Shown here piece by piece: positions 1-6,330 of a DNA stretch of 14,215 bases (within the stretch, counting starts at the first letter, position 1; the number at the start of each line of letters is the position of its first letter). The stretch lies in the NCBI GenBank assembly GCA_030431355.1, contig JAUIJG010000095.1, positions 1 through 14,215 on the forward strand, in the 5' to 3' direction. The notes beneath the pieces were generated by a model that saw nothing but the letters and a program-made list of their open reading frames with translations, was not told where the DNA came from and searched no databases. The stretch comes from a bacterium (GTDB lineage: Bacteria > Cyanobacteriota > Vampirovibrionia > Obscuribacterales > Obscuribacteraceae). Position numbers and translations under genes: made by a program.

Positions 1-61
1 TCAAAACAGAGTTTTTCAAAATTGAGTATGATGCAAAGTGTCGATTCTTTTCGGACTTATT

Positions 62-88
62 TTCAAGAATAGTATTTATTCTATTGAA
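62..88. promoter_or_regulatory. Imperfect inverted repeat upstream of the TPR gene
   Basis: TTCAAGAATA (62-71) is mirrored by TATTCT-ta-TTGAA (77-88). The core is a 6-bp perfect stem, AGAATA/TATTCT, around a 5-base loop. It lies 44 bp before the preferred GTG start of the TPR gene and overlaps a TATTCT that could be a -10 box (77-82), but no good -35 box sits at the right distance. It could be an operator, a transcript hairpin or chance in AT-rich DNA. Confidence 0.22.
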
Positions 89-114
89 CTTTATCAAATT
101 AAGCCGTTCCAGTC

Positions 115-120
115 AGGAGA
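115..120 (+). promoter_or_regulatory. Shine-Dalgarno AGGAGA deciding the TPR start
   Basis: AGGAGA lies 11 bases before GTG 132. No comparable motif precedes the longer in-frame TTG at 84. This site, and the signal peptide that would otherwise have an overlong n-region, favour the GTG start. Confidence 0.4.
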
Positions 121-131
121 ATGAAATAGAG

Positions 132-1241
132 GTGAGTTCTATCGGTCGTCAATCCGAATCAGGCGTTTTAGTCCGGGCTGTTTTTATCGCCATGGTAGTT
201 CTCGCAATCTCTCCCTGCCCTTCCCAGGCGAGGCAGTCGGAGCTTTATACCCGGGCCCAGGAGGCTTATAAGAGCGGTGAGATCGATGCCGCTTCCTATG
301 ATCTGAAGACCCTTTTGCAGAAAGATCAGTCGGATGTCGACGCTCATATTTTGCTGGGTAAGATCTATCATCGCAAAGGGCTTCTTGCTGACGCCGTCCA
401 GAGTTACCGGGCCGCCCTGGTGCTGGATTCCGGCAATGATGAAGCTGCTTTTGCCCTGGGAGTTGCTTTGTATGATCAAAAGAAGTATCAGGAAGCCGAG
501 AAATATTTTTCTCAAGCAGTGAAGAAGAAGCGCTCCAATAGCGAGTATCAGTATAATCTTGCCCTGACCCTGGAAAAACTTGGACGGGTAGAGGAGGCTG
601 AAAAGGGTTATAAGAGAGCGGCAAAATTCGATGATATCAGCGCAATTAGCCACTTCAGTCTCGGACGTATAGCCCAATTGAAAAAGGATTATGATACCGC
701 CATTCAAGAGTATGAATTGGCAGTCACCATCGATCCAAAATACGTGGAAGCCTACAACAATCTTGGGGTAATCTACGCGGAAAAAGGCGACTTTCCCCGT
801 TCGGTGGAGCTATATCAAAAAGCGCTGAGCATAAAACCGCAGTTCAGCGCGGCCAGGCGAAACCTCGGCTATGCTCAGGCTCATACGAGTCTTGCCATTA
901 CTTATATTACTCTTGGAGAAGCGGACAAAGCCAAAGAAGAGTTGAACAAAGCGCTGGAGATAGACCCGGAGAGTGCCGACGCTCACTATAATCTTGGACT
1001 TCTCCTGCACAAAGAAGGCCATCTCGATGAAGCCATCGATTGCTATGAAAAGGCTATCGGCTTCGACCCGAAAAATCCCCGGGCACACAATAATTTGGGA
1101 GTCGCCTATGCTACCAGGGGAGAGAAGGATAAAGCTCGAAAAGAGTATCAATCCGCCCTTACAATCGATCCTGAATTTGGTGACGCCAAATCGAATTTGG
1201 ATCGATTGGGCGATACTGATGGCGATACCAATAAGTTTTAG
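132..1241 (+). CDS. Exported tetratricopeptide-repeat (TPR) protein
   Basis: This is a repeat scaffold with no catalytic domain. TPRs form helical solenoids that bind partner proteins. Numbered from the longest reading (TTG at 84, 385 aa), a signal peptide covers about residues 28-49 and ends in SQA, so the repeats should be extracytoplasmic. Nine roughly 34-residue TPR units run from about residue 52 to 365. They show the usual pattern (Asn-Leu-Gly, Tyr, Ala at fixed places, closing in Ile-Asp-Pro), for example AYNNLGVIYAEKGD and AHNNLGVAYATRGE. The array is broken once at about residues 256-265 by a ten-residue half unit. The tail is short and Asp-rich. I prefer GTG 132 as start because of AGGAGA at 115-120 and the shorter n-region; TTG 84 remains possible. 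The next gene begins about 110 bp downstream on the same strand, with no clear terminator between them. The partner and exact role are unknown. Confidence 0.85.
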   Translation: MSSIGRQSESGVLVRAVFIAMVVLAISPCPSQARQSELYTRAQEAYKSGEIDAASYDLKTLLQKDQSDVDAHILLGKIYHRKGLLADAVQSYRAALVLDSGNDEAAFALGVALYDQKKYQEAEKYFSQAVKKKRSNSEYQYNLALTLEKLGRVEEAEKGYKRAAKFDDISAISHFSLGRIAQLKKDYDTAIQEYELAVTIDPKYVEAYNNLGVIYAEKGDFPRSVELYQKALSIKPQFSAARRNLGYAQAHTSLAITYITLGEADKAKEELNKALEIDPESADAHYNLGLLLHKEGHLDEAIDCYEKAIGFDPKNPRAHNNLGVAYATRGEKDKARKEYQSALTIDPEFGDAKSNLDRLGDTDGDTNKF

Positions 1242-1353
1242 CAACAGAACTGCATTTAGTGACCGATAAACTGCTTGTTTGTCCGGAAATTTTCGGAAGG
1301 CGAGCTACTGGGCGGGTATCGGCTCTGGCTGAGTTATTATTGTTGGATATCTA

Positions 1354-2298
1354 TTGGTGGTGTCTGGGGGTCTCTTGCGTATACGTTTGCTGGTTTTGAT
1401 TTCGGCCGCAATGATATTCGCACTGTCCTCTTTGAACAGTCCGGCAACCGCCATGGAGCTTACCGAGGCATCTTCCCGGCCCTCCCTTAAATTGAGGGAT
1501 CCTATCGTTATAGAGCCGGCTTTGACGAGTTGGCAGACAACCCAGGTGGAGGGATGTCTGGCCCTGAAAAGAGGCTCTCGCTTTCCTGTAGCCCTTGTTA
1601 CTCATCTCGATTCCCGCACCGCTCGCGTGGGCGACCCGGTTAGAGCTATGCTTTTAACAGGAGTGTCTATTGGTGAAGAGCACCAGGTTTTGATTCCCCA
1701 GGGCGCATCGCTGTCCGGTTGGATTTCCCAGGTATACCATTCTCGCAAGAAGCTGTCTTCACAGCTTTCAGCGACCCGTTGGTCCAATGCCAACGCGGCG
1801 TTAAAAATACATTTTGACAGAGTAACCTGGGCTGATGGAAGAACTCTTTATTTGAGGGCTGATCCAGCCACGGGGACGGCTATAACGAGCACCAGTTCCG
1901 AGTTTGACTATGCGGTCAATAAGAAAGGTGAGATCAGCTTCGATACTTGCGGAGTGAAGTATACAGCCACATCGGTGGCCATCGGCGCGGCCACCATCGC
2001 CTCGGGTCCCTTGAGCCTGGTGGTCGGACCTACTCTATCCGGGGCCGCAGGTGCCATGGACCCCACCTACGCCCTTGACCGACCTGTATCCGAGCAGGAC
2101 CAGGAGGCCAGGGTAAAAGGCCTGTTTCAGGGGATGTTGAAGGGCTTGCCCGGCGGATCTCTTGTTCTTGGCGCGAAACATCGCGGTCTTGCCGTAGAGA
2201 TAAACTCCGGCGCGCAAATCTACCTGGAGTTGACAGATGATCTTGTATTACCACGTCGATTCGTGTCGGAAGGTGAGCCTAACGCCAGCCTACTCTAG
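1354..2298 (+). CDS. Exported protein of unknown function with a weak VirB10/TrbI-like segment
   Basis: I do not recognise this as a named family. The N-terminus is a clear signal peptide (hydrophobic stretch about residues 12-27, cleavage after ATA-33). A central beta-rich part (about 75-175) contains a DPVRAMLL segment, then VLIPQGASLSGWI (112-124), then FDRVTWADGRTLYL (154-167). This order of 'tunable ligand, settable IPxG value, RV-x-DG strand' resembles the extracytoplasmic domain of VirB10/TrbI, but no other secretion gene is present, so that is only a fold-level guess. A Gly/Ala-rich hydrophobic stretch lies at about 206-234. The end (284-301) repeats a 'sGAQIYLELTDDLVLP' strand pattern. 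The start is uncertain: TTG 1354, GTG 1357, GTG 1360 and TTG 1375 are all in frame, and GGGGG at 1366-1370 favours 1375. The 3' end overlaps the convergent sce7726-like gene by 20 bp. Confidence 0.75.
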   Translation: MVVSGGLLRIRLLVLISAAMIFALSSLNSPATAMELTEASSRPSLKLRDPIVIEPALTSWQTTQVEGCLALKRGSRFPVALVTHLDSRTARVGDPVRAMLLTGVSIGEEHQVLIPQGASLSGWISQVYHSRKKLSSQLSATRWSNANAALKIHFDRVTWADGRTLYLRADPATGTAITSTSSEFDYAVNKKGEISFDTCGVKYTATSVAIGAATIASGPLSLVVGPTLSGAAGAMDPTYALDRPVSEQDQEARVKGLFQGMLKGLPGGSLVLGAKHRGLAVEINSGAQIYLELTDDLVLPRRFVSEGEPNASLL

Positions 2299-2845
2299 CA
2301 GCCAGTTTTAGTCTGATAGCTTTTCTTATTTCGGTAGTGTCGAGGGTGGTGGCCAATGCTTTCCACATCTTCTTTCTGGAACCCTTTCTAAATCCCCTGT
2401 GCATACCGTTTTCGCGTAGTAGAGAAAAGGCTTCTTCTCTCCAGAGCAGCTGGCACATGGAGTAGGGATCAACTTCAAAGTTTGTTCTTGAAGGCCAGAT
2501 TTCATTTAGAAAAGGTTTGTCATCTTTCTCTGATACGCAGATCAGTCCCCACCATTTCGGCACAATGGAGAGGGCTTCAGCAACATGCTTCTGATCGCAA
2601 ACCAGGGTCATCCGATCAAATACTTTGCAGTAGTTCTCTTGTTGGGATGGCAGTCTTTTTAGATTGTCCGAGGCGCTTTTGATTTCGAATCCGTGCAGCT
2701 CTTCTTTGTGGATGACGGCCATGTCGACTCGAAAGCTGCCTTCCAGCACACCCAGTTCATCAATGATAAGGGAGGTGAAGTATTTATCTTTGAGATTGTC
2801 ACGCAGATAAGTATGGAGAGCGTCTCTTACATCTTCTTCTTTCAT
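2279..2845 (-). CDS. sce7726-family protein (PD-(D/E)XK nuclease-like)
   Basis: This 188-residue cytoplasmic protein matches the pattern I know for the sce7726 family. It has an N-terminal helix, then Glu30, then RVDMAVI with Asp41, then GFEIKS with Glu54 and Lys56. It continues with a conserved RLPSQQENY (64-72), FDRMTLV (76-82) and a PKWWGL motif near residue 97. The Glu...Asp...Glu-x-Lys spacing is the PD-(D/E)XK nuclease core. Members are annotated only by family, and their biological role is not established; links to restriction or defence are possible. The Cys, Arg and Lys content after residue 130 is ordinary, and I see no frameshift. Only GGA lies 2 bases before the ATG, so there is no spaced Shine-Dalgarno, but a strong promoter sits immediately upstream. 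It is flanked by secreted-protein genes and has no partner gene beside it, which suggests a solitary insertion. Confidence 0.85.
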   Translation of the reverse strand: MKEEDVRDALHTYLRDNLKDKYFTSLIIDELGVLEGSFRVDMAVIHKEELHGFEIKSASDNLKRLPSQQENYCKVFDRMTLVCDQKHVAEALSIVPKWWGLICVSEKDDKPFLNEIWPSRTNFEVDPYSMCQLLWREEAFSLLRENGMHRGFRKGSRKKMWKALATTLDTTEIRKAIRLKLAARVGWR

Positions 2846-2854
2846 TTCCAGGTT

Positions 2855-2883
2855 AGTATACTCAAACAGATACCGAATGCCAA
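2855..2883 (-). promoter_or_regulatory. Sigma70-type promoter of the sce7726-like gene
   Basis: Read on the - strand, TTGGCA (2883-2878), a 17-base spacer and TATACT (2860-2855) form a near-consensus sigma70 promoter. The expected transcription start, about 7 bases past the -10 box, falls at about 2848, only about 3 bases from the ATG at 2845. The message would be almost leaderless. Confidence 0.55.
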
Positions 2884-2899
2884 GCCTGTTTTTGCTTGG
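2880..2899. promoter_or_regulatory. Inverted repeat overlapping the -35 box
   Basis: CCAAGC (2880-2885) and GCTTGG (2894-2899) form a perfect 6-bp dyad around an 8-base spacer. The inner arm overlaps four bases of the TTGGCA -35 box of the sce7726-like gene. That placement suits a repressor or activator site. It could also form a hairpin in read-through RNA from the operon upstream, but no U-tract follows. Confidence 0.35.
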
Positions 2900-2921
2900 T
2901 TCCTAGTATCAATCCCAGTAT

Positions 2922-2937
2922 CAGTCACAGTCACAGT
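2922..2937. repeat. Short tandem hexamer CAGTCA
   Basis: CAGTCA-CAGTCA-CAGT gives 2.7 tandem copies between the 3' end of the small secreted protein gene and the sce7726 promoter. Two AGTATC copies (2905-2910, 2918-2923) lie just before it. It may be simple-sequence slippage without function. Confidence 0.35.
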
Positions 2938-2987
2938 GCCGGGCTTGACGGATATCCTTTTCTCAAGTCAGAGAACGATTATCAGCA

Positions 2988-3440
2988 CTAACTCTTGTTC
3001 TGTTCCAGCAGTTTTACTTTCTCTTCCAAAATCCGCATGCGACGAAGTAAGTCTTCGATCTTGCTATCTCGCATTCTTTCGCGGTCATCTTCCGTGACCA
3101 CGTTGGTCCCTCTGCCGCCCTGGTTTCTCTCATCCTCGGTGACCACATTGGTGCCCCGACCGCCTTCACTGTTGTTTCTTGTTCCGGATTGTCTTCTCAG
3201 ATTTTCTCTCATCCGGCGCACTCGGTCTCTTCTATCTATTGAGGTGGTTCTGCTTCGGGTGCGGGAACTGCTGCTACCGGCTCTGCCGCTACCGGTTCTG
3301 TCGGTGGTGCTGCCAGTCTCCAGGGAGCCGCTGGATGTTCGCTCCTGGGCAAAGGATTTCGAGGGAGTGGCGACCAATATGCCTGCTGTCACAGCCAAAA
3401 TGACCAGGGGATAGTGTTTGTTTCTGTTCAAACTCTTCAT
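2988..3440 (-). CDS. Small secreted Ser/Arg-rich protein with two tandem 15-residue repeats and a coiled coil
   Basis: I do not recognise a family. The 150 residues divide into a signal peptide (1-31, cleavage after SFA), a Ser/Thr/Gly/Arg-rich disordered stretch (about 34-90) with SSSSRTRSRTTS, two adjacent repeats GGRGTNVVTED-x-R (93-107 and 108-122), and a charged leucine-heptad helix (about 126-147, IEDLLRRMRILEEKVKLLEQ) likely to form a coiled coil. AGAGG (3447-3451) lies 6 bases before the ATG, a good ribosome site. The gene begins 33 bp after the 5'-nucleotidase stop on the same strand, so the two are probably co-transcribed. The very basic disordered part could bind polyanions (nucleic acid, lipopolysaccharide, polyphosphate), which would suit a neighbour that hydrolyses nucleotides, but that is speculation. 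Confidence 0.75.
   Translation of the reverse strand: MKSLNRNKHYPLVILAVTAGILVATPSKSFAQERTSSGSLETGSTTDRTGSGRAGSSSSRTRSRTTSIDRRDRVRRMRENLRRQSGTRNNSEGGRGTNVVTEDERNQGGRGTNVVTEDDRERMRDSKIEDLLRRMRILEEKVKLLEQNKS
3075..3164 (-). repeat. Two in-frame 45-bp repeats inside the small secreted protein
   Basis: Units 3120-3164 and 3075-3119 each encode GGRGTNVVTED followed by four varied residues. The 11 shared residues are identical, but 6 of the 11 codons differ synonymously, so this is an old duplication and not a recent slippage event. Confidence 0.75.
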
Positions 3441-3473
3441 TTTTTACCTCTTTATATTGCTGATGCGAACAGC

Positions 3474-5456
3474 TTATCGCACTGCCAGACTTACCGGATT
3501 ACTGATTAAGGTGCGGCCTGGGGTATTGGCTCTCCCTGTCTCTACATTGCCAGCTGATTTTTTAGGGGGATAGGCGACAATACAGAGCCAGACTTTATTG
3601 CCTCCTTTGCCCTTTGACTTAACCAGGCTGGCTGCTTTACCAAGGGAATTCTTGTTTTTGGGCCAGTAGAAACGACCATCTTTACCTGCCGTGAGACTTT
3701 TGTCCACCACGCTTGCATCCTTTACCGGAACGGGAAAAGCATTATATATGGTACTAACACCCTCTTCTGATCCGGCTATCACGGATAGACGGGCACCGGG
3801 TGCGACACCGGATAGAATTATCTTTCCGCTCTTGTCATTGGCCAGCAGTCCTGTTTTGATTGCCACTAGCCTGTGTGGTTTCTGGGGATAGACTTTCTTG
3901 TGCTTGAGGAGATATTTCTGCAAGACCTGCGCCATTCGAATTTTTGTGTTGACCACGTCGCTGGCTCCCTTGAAGTTATATCCCTCTCCACCGGCGAAGT
4001 TGTAGCTGTTTATGGCTAACTTGTAGCTTTTCTCCGGGTTTAGACGGGACCAGGAGCCATCCCTGTGTTTTATTAAAACGAAGACCAGTCTTTTTCCAGC
4101 TTCTCTATTCGGGTCGTAGGCCACTTTCAGTCCCCGGACATCCATGAACTTTCCGCCTATGGCTCCGGCCAGTGAGTGTTCCAGGGCTTTTAAGAGGACA
4201 CTTCCTTTGACCGTTGAAAATACGGCATAGTTATCGAATGGAAGGATCTGCTCAACCGTCTCCACCGAGATCGGTCCTTTGTCCAGATGGCCTCTAATTC
4301 CGCCGCGGTTATGCATGGCGATATCGATGCCATAGTCGCTTCCCAGTTCATATAGCGCATCGCATACGAGATTGCCGATGGAGGAATCTGAACGTCTTAT
4401 CTTAGAGCCGAAATTCTCTCCGGCAAAGCCCACTATCTCCTGACGCAGGTGTAAGAGTGGCTTGATCTTTTCGGCGATGAAGTCTTTTATGTCTTTCTCT
4501 TCGTTTACCTTTGAATCCACCGGGTGCAATCCATAGCTGCAGTCGGAGATTTTGACTTTCCCTTCAGGGTCGAAAGACAACTCCAATTTCCCTACATAGT
4601 GACCGTAGGAACCGGTCTGTACGATGGTGGTGCTGCGACCGCGGTCATGCTTAACGATGATCGGTCTCTTCAATACAGTATGACTGTGTCCTCCGATAAT
4701 GGCGTCCACATCCGGAATCGCCCTGGCAAGTTCCTGGTCTTCGTCAACACCGCAGTGGGTTACTAAGATTATTTTGTTTATCCCTTCTTCTTTGAGCTTC
4801 TTGACTTCCTGGGCGATGGAGTCAGTCCACTCTCTGCCCCGGGATTTCAGTTTGCAGCCTTGAAGCCCCCCAGAAAGCAATTCTATTTGGGGTGTAATCG
4901 CTCCTACAAAAGCAACTTTTTCTTTCCCGAATTGTTTGATCACGTGGGGTTTTACCAGAGCGTTTAGCTCTTTGACCGGACTCAGGTCCAGGTTGCTGTT
5001 GATTATCTGGAACCGCGCTTGTTTAAACTGCTTGGCCACGTTGGAGGCACCATCGTCGAATTCATGGTTGCCCAGGGTGAAAATGTCATAGTTGAGCATA
5101 TTCAACAGTTTTACTTCCACGTCACCCTGGTAGTGGCTGTAAAGGGTGGAACCCTGGAAAACATCGCCGGCGTCCGCCACAACTACGTTTTTGCCTTCTT
5201 TTTTAGCATTTGCTCTCAATGTTCTGATGATATGGCCGAATCGAGCTGCGCCGCTTACTGTTTTTCCTTTGTATAAATAAGGTTCGTCATGGGCGTGAAG
5301 ATCATTGGTATGTATTATGGTAAGAGTAAAATCATTACCTGACTCCCTGGCGAAGACCGCAATGGAGGAGCATATGTTTAAGGAAAAGCAAATGAGGATG
5401 ACCAGAAAGAGCTTACGGAATAGAAGCGGAAACTGTTTGAGGTTGTCTTTTGCCAT
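3474..5456 (-). CDS. Periplasmic UshA-type 5'-nucleotidase / metallophosphoesterase
   Basis: It probably hydrolyses nucleoside 5'-phosphates (or related phosphoesters) outside the cytoplasm, releasing phosphate and nucleoside for uptake. A signal peptide spans 1-36 (hydrophobic about 16-35, VFA end). The metallophosphatase domain follows with Asp52-x-His54, GDVFQGS (Asp98), GNHEFD (130-134), THCG (His234) and GGHSHT (His257, His259), so both metal sites look intact. The C-terminal substrate domain shows GNLVCDAL (361-368), NRGGIR (383-388), PFDNY (406-410) and NFAGGEGY (486-493). After about residue 530 there is an extra segment of about 130 residues, beta-rich and Lys/Gly-rich, which ordinary UshA proteins (about 550 aa) lack. 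AAGGA lies 8 bases before the ATG. Its 5' end overlaps the divergent + gene, and a small secreted-protein gene follows at 33 bp. The exact substrate cannot be read from sequence. Confidence 0.92.
   Translation of the reverse strand: MAKDNLKQFPLLFRKLFLVILICFSLNICSSIAVFARESGNDFTLTIIHTNDLHAHDEPYLYKGKTVSGAARFGHIIRTLRANAKKEGKNVVVADAGDVFQGSTLYSHYQGDVEVKLLNMLNYDIFTLGNHEFDDGASNVAKQFKQARFQIINSNLDLSPVKELNALVKPHVIKQFGKEKVAFVGAITPQIELLSGGLQGCKLKSRGREWTDSIAQEVKKLKEEGINKIILVTHCGVDEDQELARAIPDVDAIIGGHSHTVLKRPIIVKHDRGRSTTIVQTGSYGHYVGKLELSFDPEGKVKISDCSYGLHPVDSKVNEEKDIKDFIAEKIKPLLHLRQEIVGFAGENFGSKIRRSDSSIGNLVCDALYELGSDYGIDIAMHNRGGIRGHLDKGPISVETVEQILPFDNYAVFSTVKGSVLLKALEHSLAGAIGGKFMDVRGLKVAYDPNREAGKRLVFVLIKHRDGSWSRLNPEKSYKLAINSYNFAGGEGYNFKGASDVVNTKIRMAQVLQKYLLKHKKVYPQKPHRLVAIKTGLLANDKSGKIILSGVAPGARLSVIAGSEEGVSTIYNAFPVPVKDASVVDKSLTAGKDGRFYWPKNKNSLGKAASLVKSKGKGGNKVWLCIVAYPPKKSAGNVETGRANTPGRTLISNPVSLAVR
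5364..5368 (+). promoter_or_regulatory. Shine-Dalgarno GGAGG for the + gene, inside the 5'-nucleotidase coding sequence
   Basis: GGAGG lies 5 bases before ATG 5374. It is the strongest ribosome site for this reading frame and sits antisense within codons 30-31 of the divergent 5'-nucleotidase. A second candidate, AAGGA (5380-5384), lies 7 bases before ATG 5392. Confidence 0.45.
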
Positions 5457-5997
5457 TGGGATTTTCCTTGTGTCGGCTTTTGTCTTATCTGCAGCGTTCT
5501 TGCTATTGCCACCGGCGCTGGCTCAAAATAATGCAACGTTGAAGGGCATAGAAGCCCAGTTCTACCCGGAGCAAGGCTGTCCGGTGGAGATTACTTCCAT
5601 GCGGTCGGTGCTGGAAATAGATCCCTTCGGCGCTCCGATTGCATCCCGGGTTTACATTACATATAAGAATAACTCAACAAAGCCCGTTAAGGCTGTGAAA
5701 TTTAGAATTCGGTATGTGGATGCGTCCGGCAAGAATCTAGGCACTTTCCATGCTCCTGATGGTAGCCCGCTGGCGGTCAGCCCCGGAGGCAGCCGTGCAA
5801 ACAAATGGAGAAAAGCTGGAGGTTTGCATCCTGACATCGCTTCTTTTAAGGTGCGGGTTTTCAAGGTGCGCTTTTCCGATGGCTCCCAGTGGGAGAGTAT
5901 TCGAGCACAGCAAATTGAGGCTGACAAGAATAGTGAGGGTGCCACCGGGCAAAGTTTTACAGGCTCTGGCGGAGACCAATTCAGTACGGGAAGATAA
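5374..5997 (+). CDS. Secreted beta-rich protein, FxLYD-like, function unknown
   Basis: The protein is about 207 residues from ATG 5374 (ATG 5392 is equally plausible; a TTG at 5437 would be the shortest sensible start). A basic n-region leads into a long hydrophobic stretch and the end PPALAQ, a signal peptide. The mature part is a small beta-sandwich-like domain. VYITYKNNSTKPVKAVKFRI is followed by RYVDASGKNLGTF and a Gly/Ser-rich turn, then by alternating strands VRVFKVRFSDGSQW. The 'ITYKNNS...VKAVKF...Y-D-A-G' order is like FxLYD/Ig-like accessory domains, which bind other proteins or polymers. A polar Gly/Ser tail ends in tandem stops TAATAA. The first 83 bases overlap the 5' end of the divergent 5'-nucleotidase gene, so the two promoters must lie within each other's coding sequence. 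I know no assigned function. Confidence 0.72.
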   Translation: MFKEKQMRMTRKSLRNRSGNCLRLSFAIGIFLVSAFVLSAAFLLLPPALAQNNATLKGIEAQFYPEQGCPVEITSMRSVLEIDPFGAPIASRVYITYKNNSTKPVKAVKFRIRYVDASGKNLGTFHAPDGSPLAVSPGGSRANKWRKAGGLHPDIASFKVRVFKVRFSDGSQWESIRAQQIEADKNSEGATGQSFTGSGGDQFSTGR

Positions 5998-6330
5998 TAA
6001 GCAGTTTATCTGGCTTGCAATGGTACTAAAGTTAGTGCCCGAATTCTCCACTTTCTTTTTATAGGAAGTTCAAAAGCCTGTTGGAGTCCGAATCCAGCAT
6101 GGTTAGTTCCGATAAAACCAAATGACAAATTCTTTGAACTTTGTCCTGGTGAGCCGGCTCGCAGGTCTAGAAGCCTCTGTTCATGCCGTTTTTCCTGGTT
6201 GTAATTCCTGCAAAAGATCGGTGTATATGCGTTCGGGGGTATTTTTGCTCTGTTTTTCGGTGTATTCTAGATTCACTTGAACTTCACAATTGAATAGTTA
6301 TCCCTCGTGACCCGCAAGGATCGCTCAGAA
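5998..6330. other. Intergenic spacer of about 330 bp
   Basis: No RNA gene or convincing ORF is seen. It begins with a weak terminator-like element: AGTG and CACT (4 bp) around 6034-6053, followed by TTCTTTTT. A 9-bp inverted repeat, AAGTTCAAA (6066-6074) and TTTGAACTT (6133-6141), flanks 58 bases. A perfect 10-bp palindrome GAGCCGGCTC (6151-6160) is framed by CCTG (6145-6148) and CAGG (6162-6165). No clear sigma70 promoter was found for the following gene. Confidence 0.4.
6145..6165. promoter_or_regulatory. Extended palindrome GAGCCGGCTC with framing arms
   Basis: The central 10-bp palindrome is perfect, and CCTG/CAGG outside it pair as well, with 2 and 1 unpaired bases between. It is GC-rich in an otherwise AT-leaning spacer. 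No U-tract follows on either strand, so it is more like an operator or structured RNA than a terminator. Confidence 0.25.

Noticed and set aside
1275..1490. 71-codon + strand ORF overlapping the start of the second exported protein
   Set aside because: Most of it is a different frame of the exported-protein gene, which has a proper signal peptide and a longer product.
2960..2975. Hairpin TTCTC-N6-GAGAA as terminator of the 5'-nucleotidase operon
   Set aside because: The stem is only 5 bp of mixed A/T and G/C and is followed by AAAAGG on the - strand, not a U-tract.
2693..3097. 134-codon + strand ORF spanning the nuclease-like gene start, its promoter and the end of the small secreted protein gene
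   Set aside because: It is antisense to two better supported genes, and its product has no domain or plausible start context.
6183..6293. 36-codon + strand ORF in the spacer before the small membrane protein
   Set aside because: No ribosome site, Cys-rich random-looking product, and length within chance expectation.
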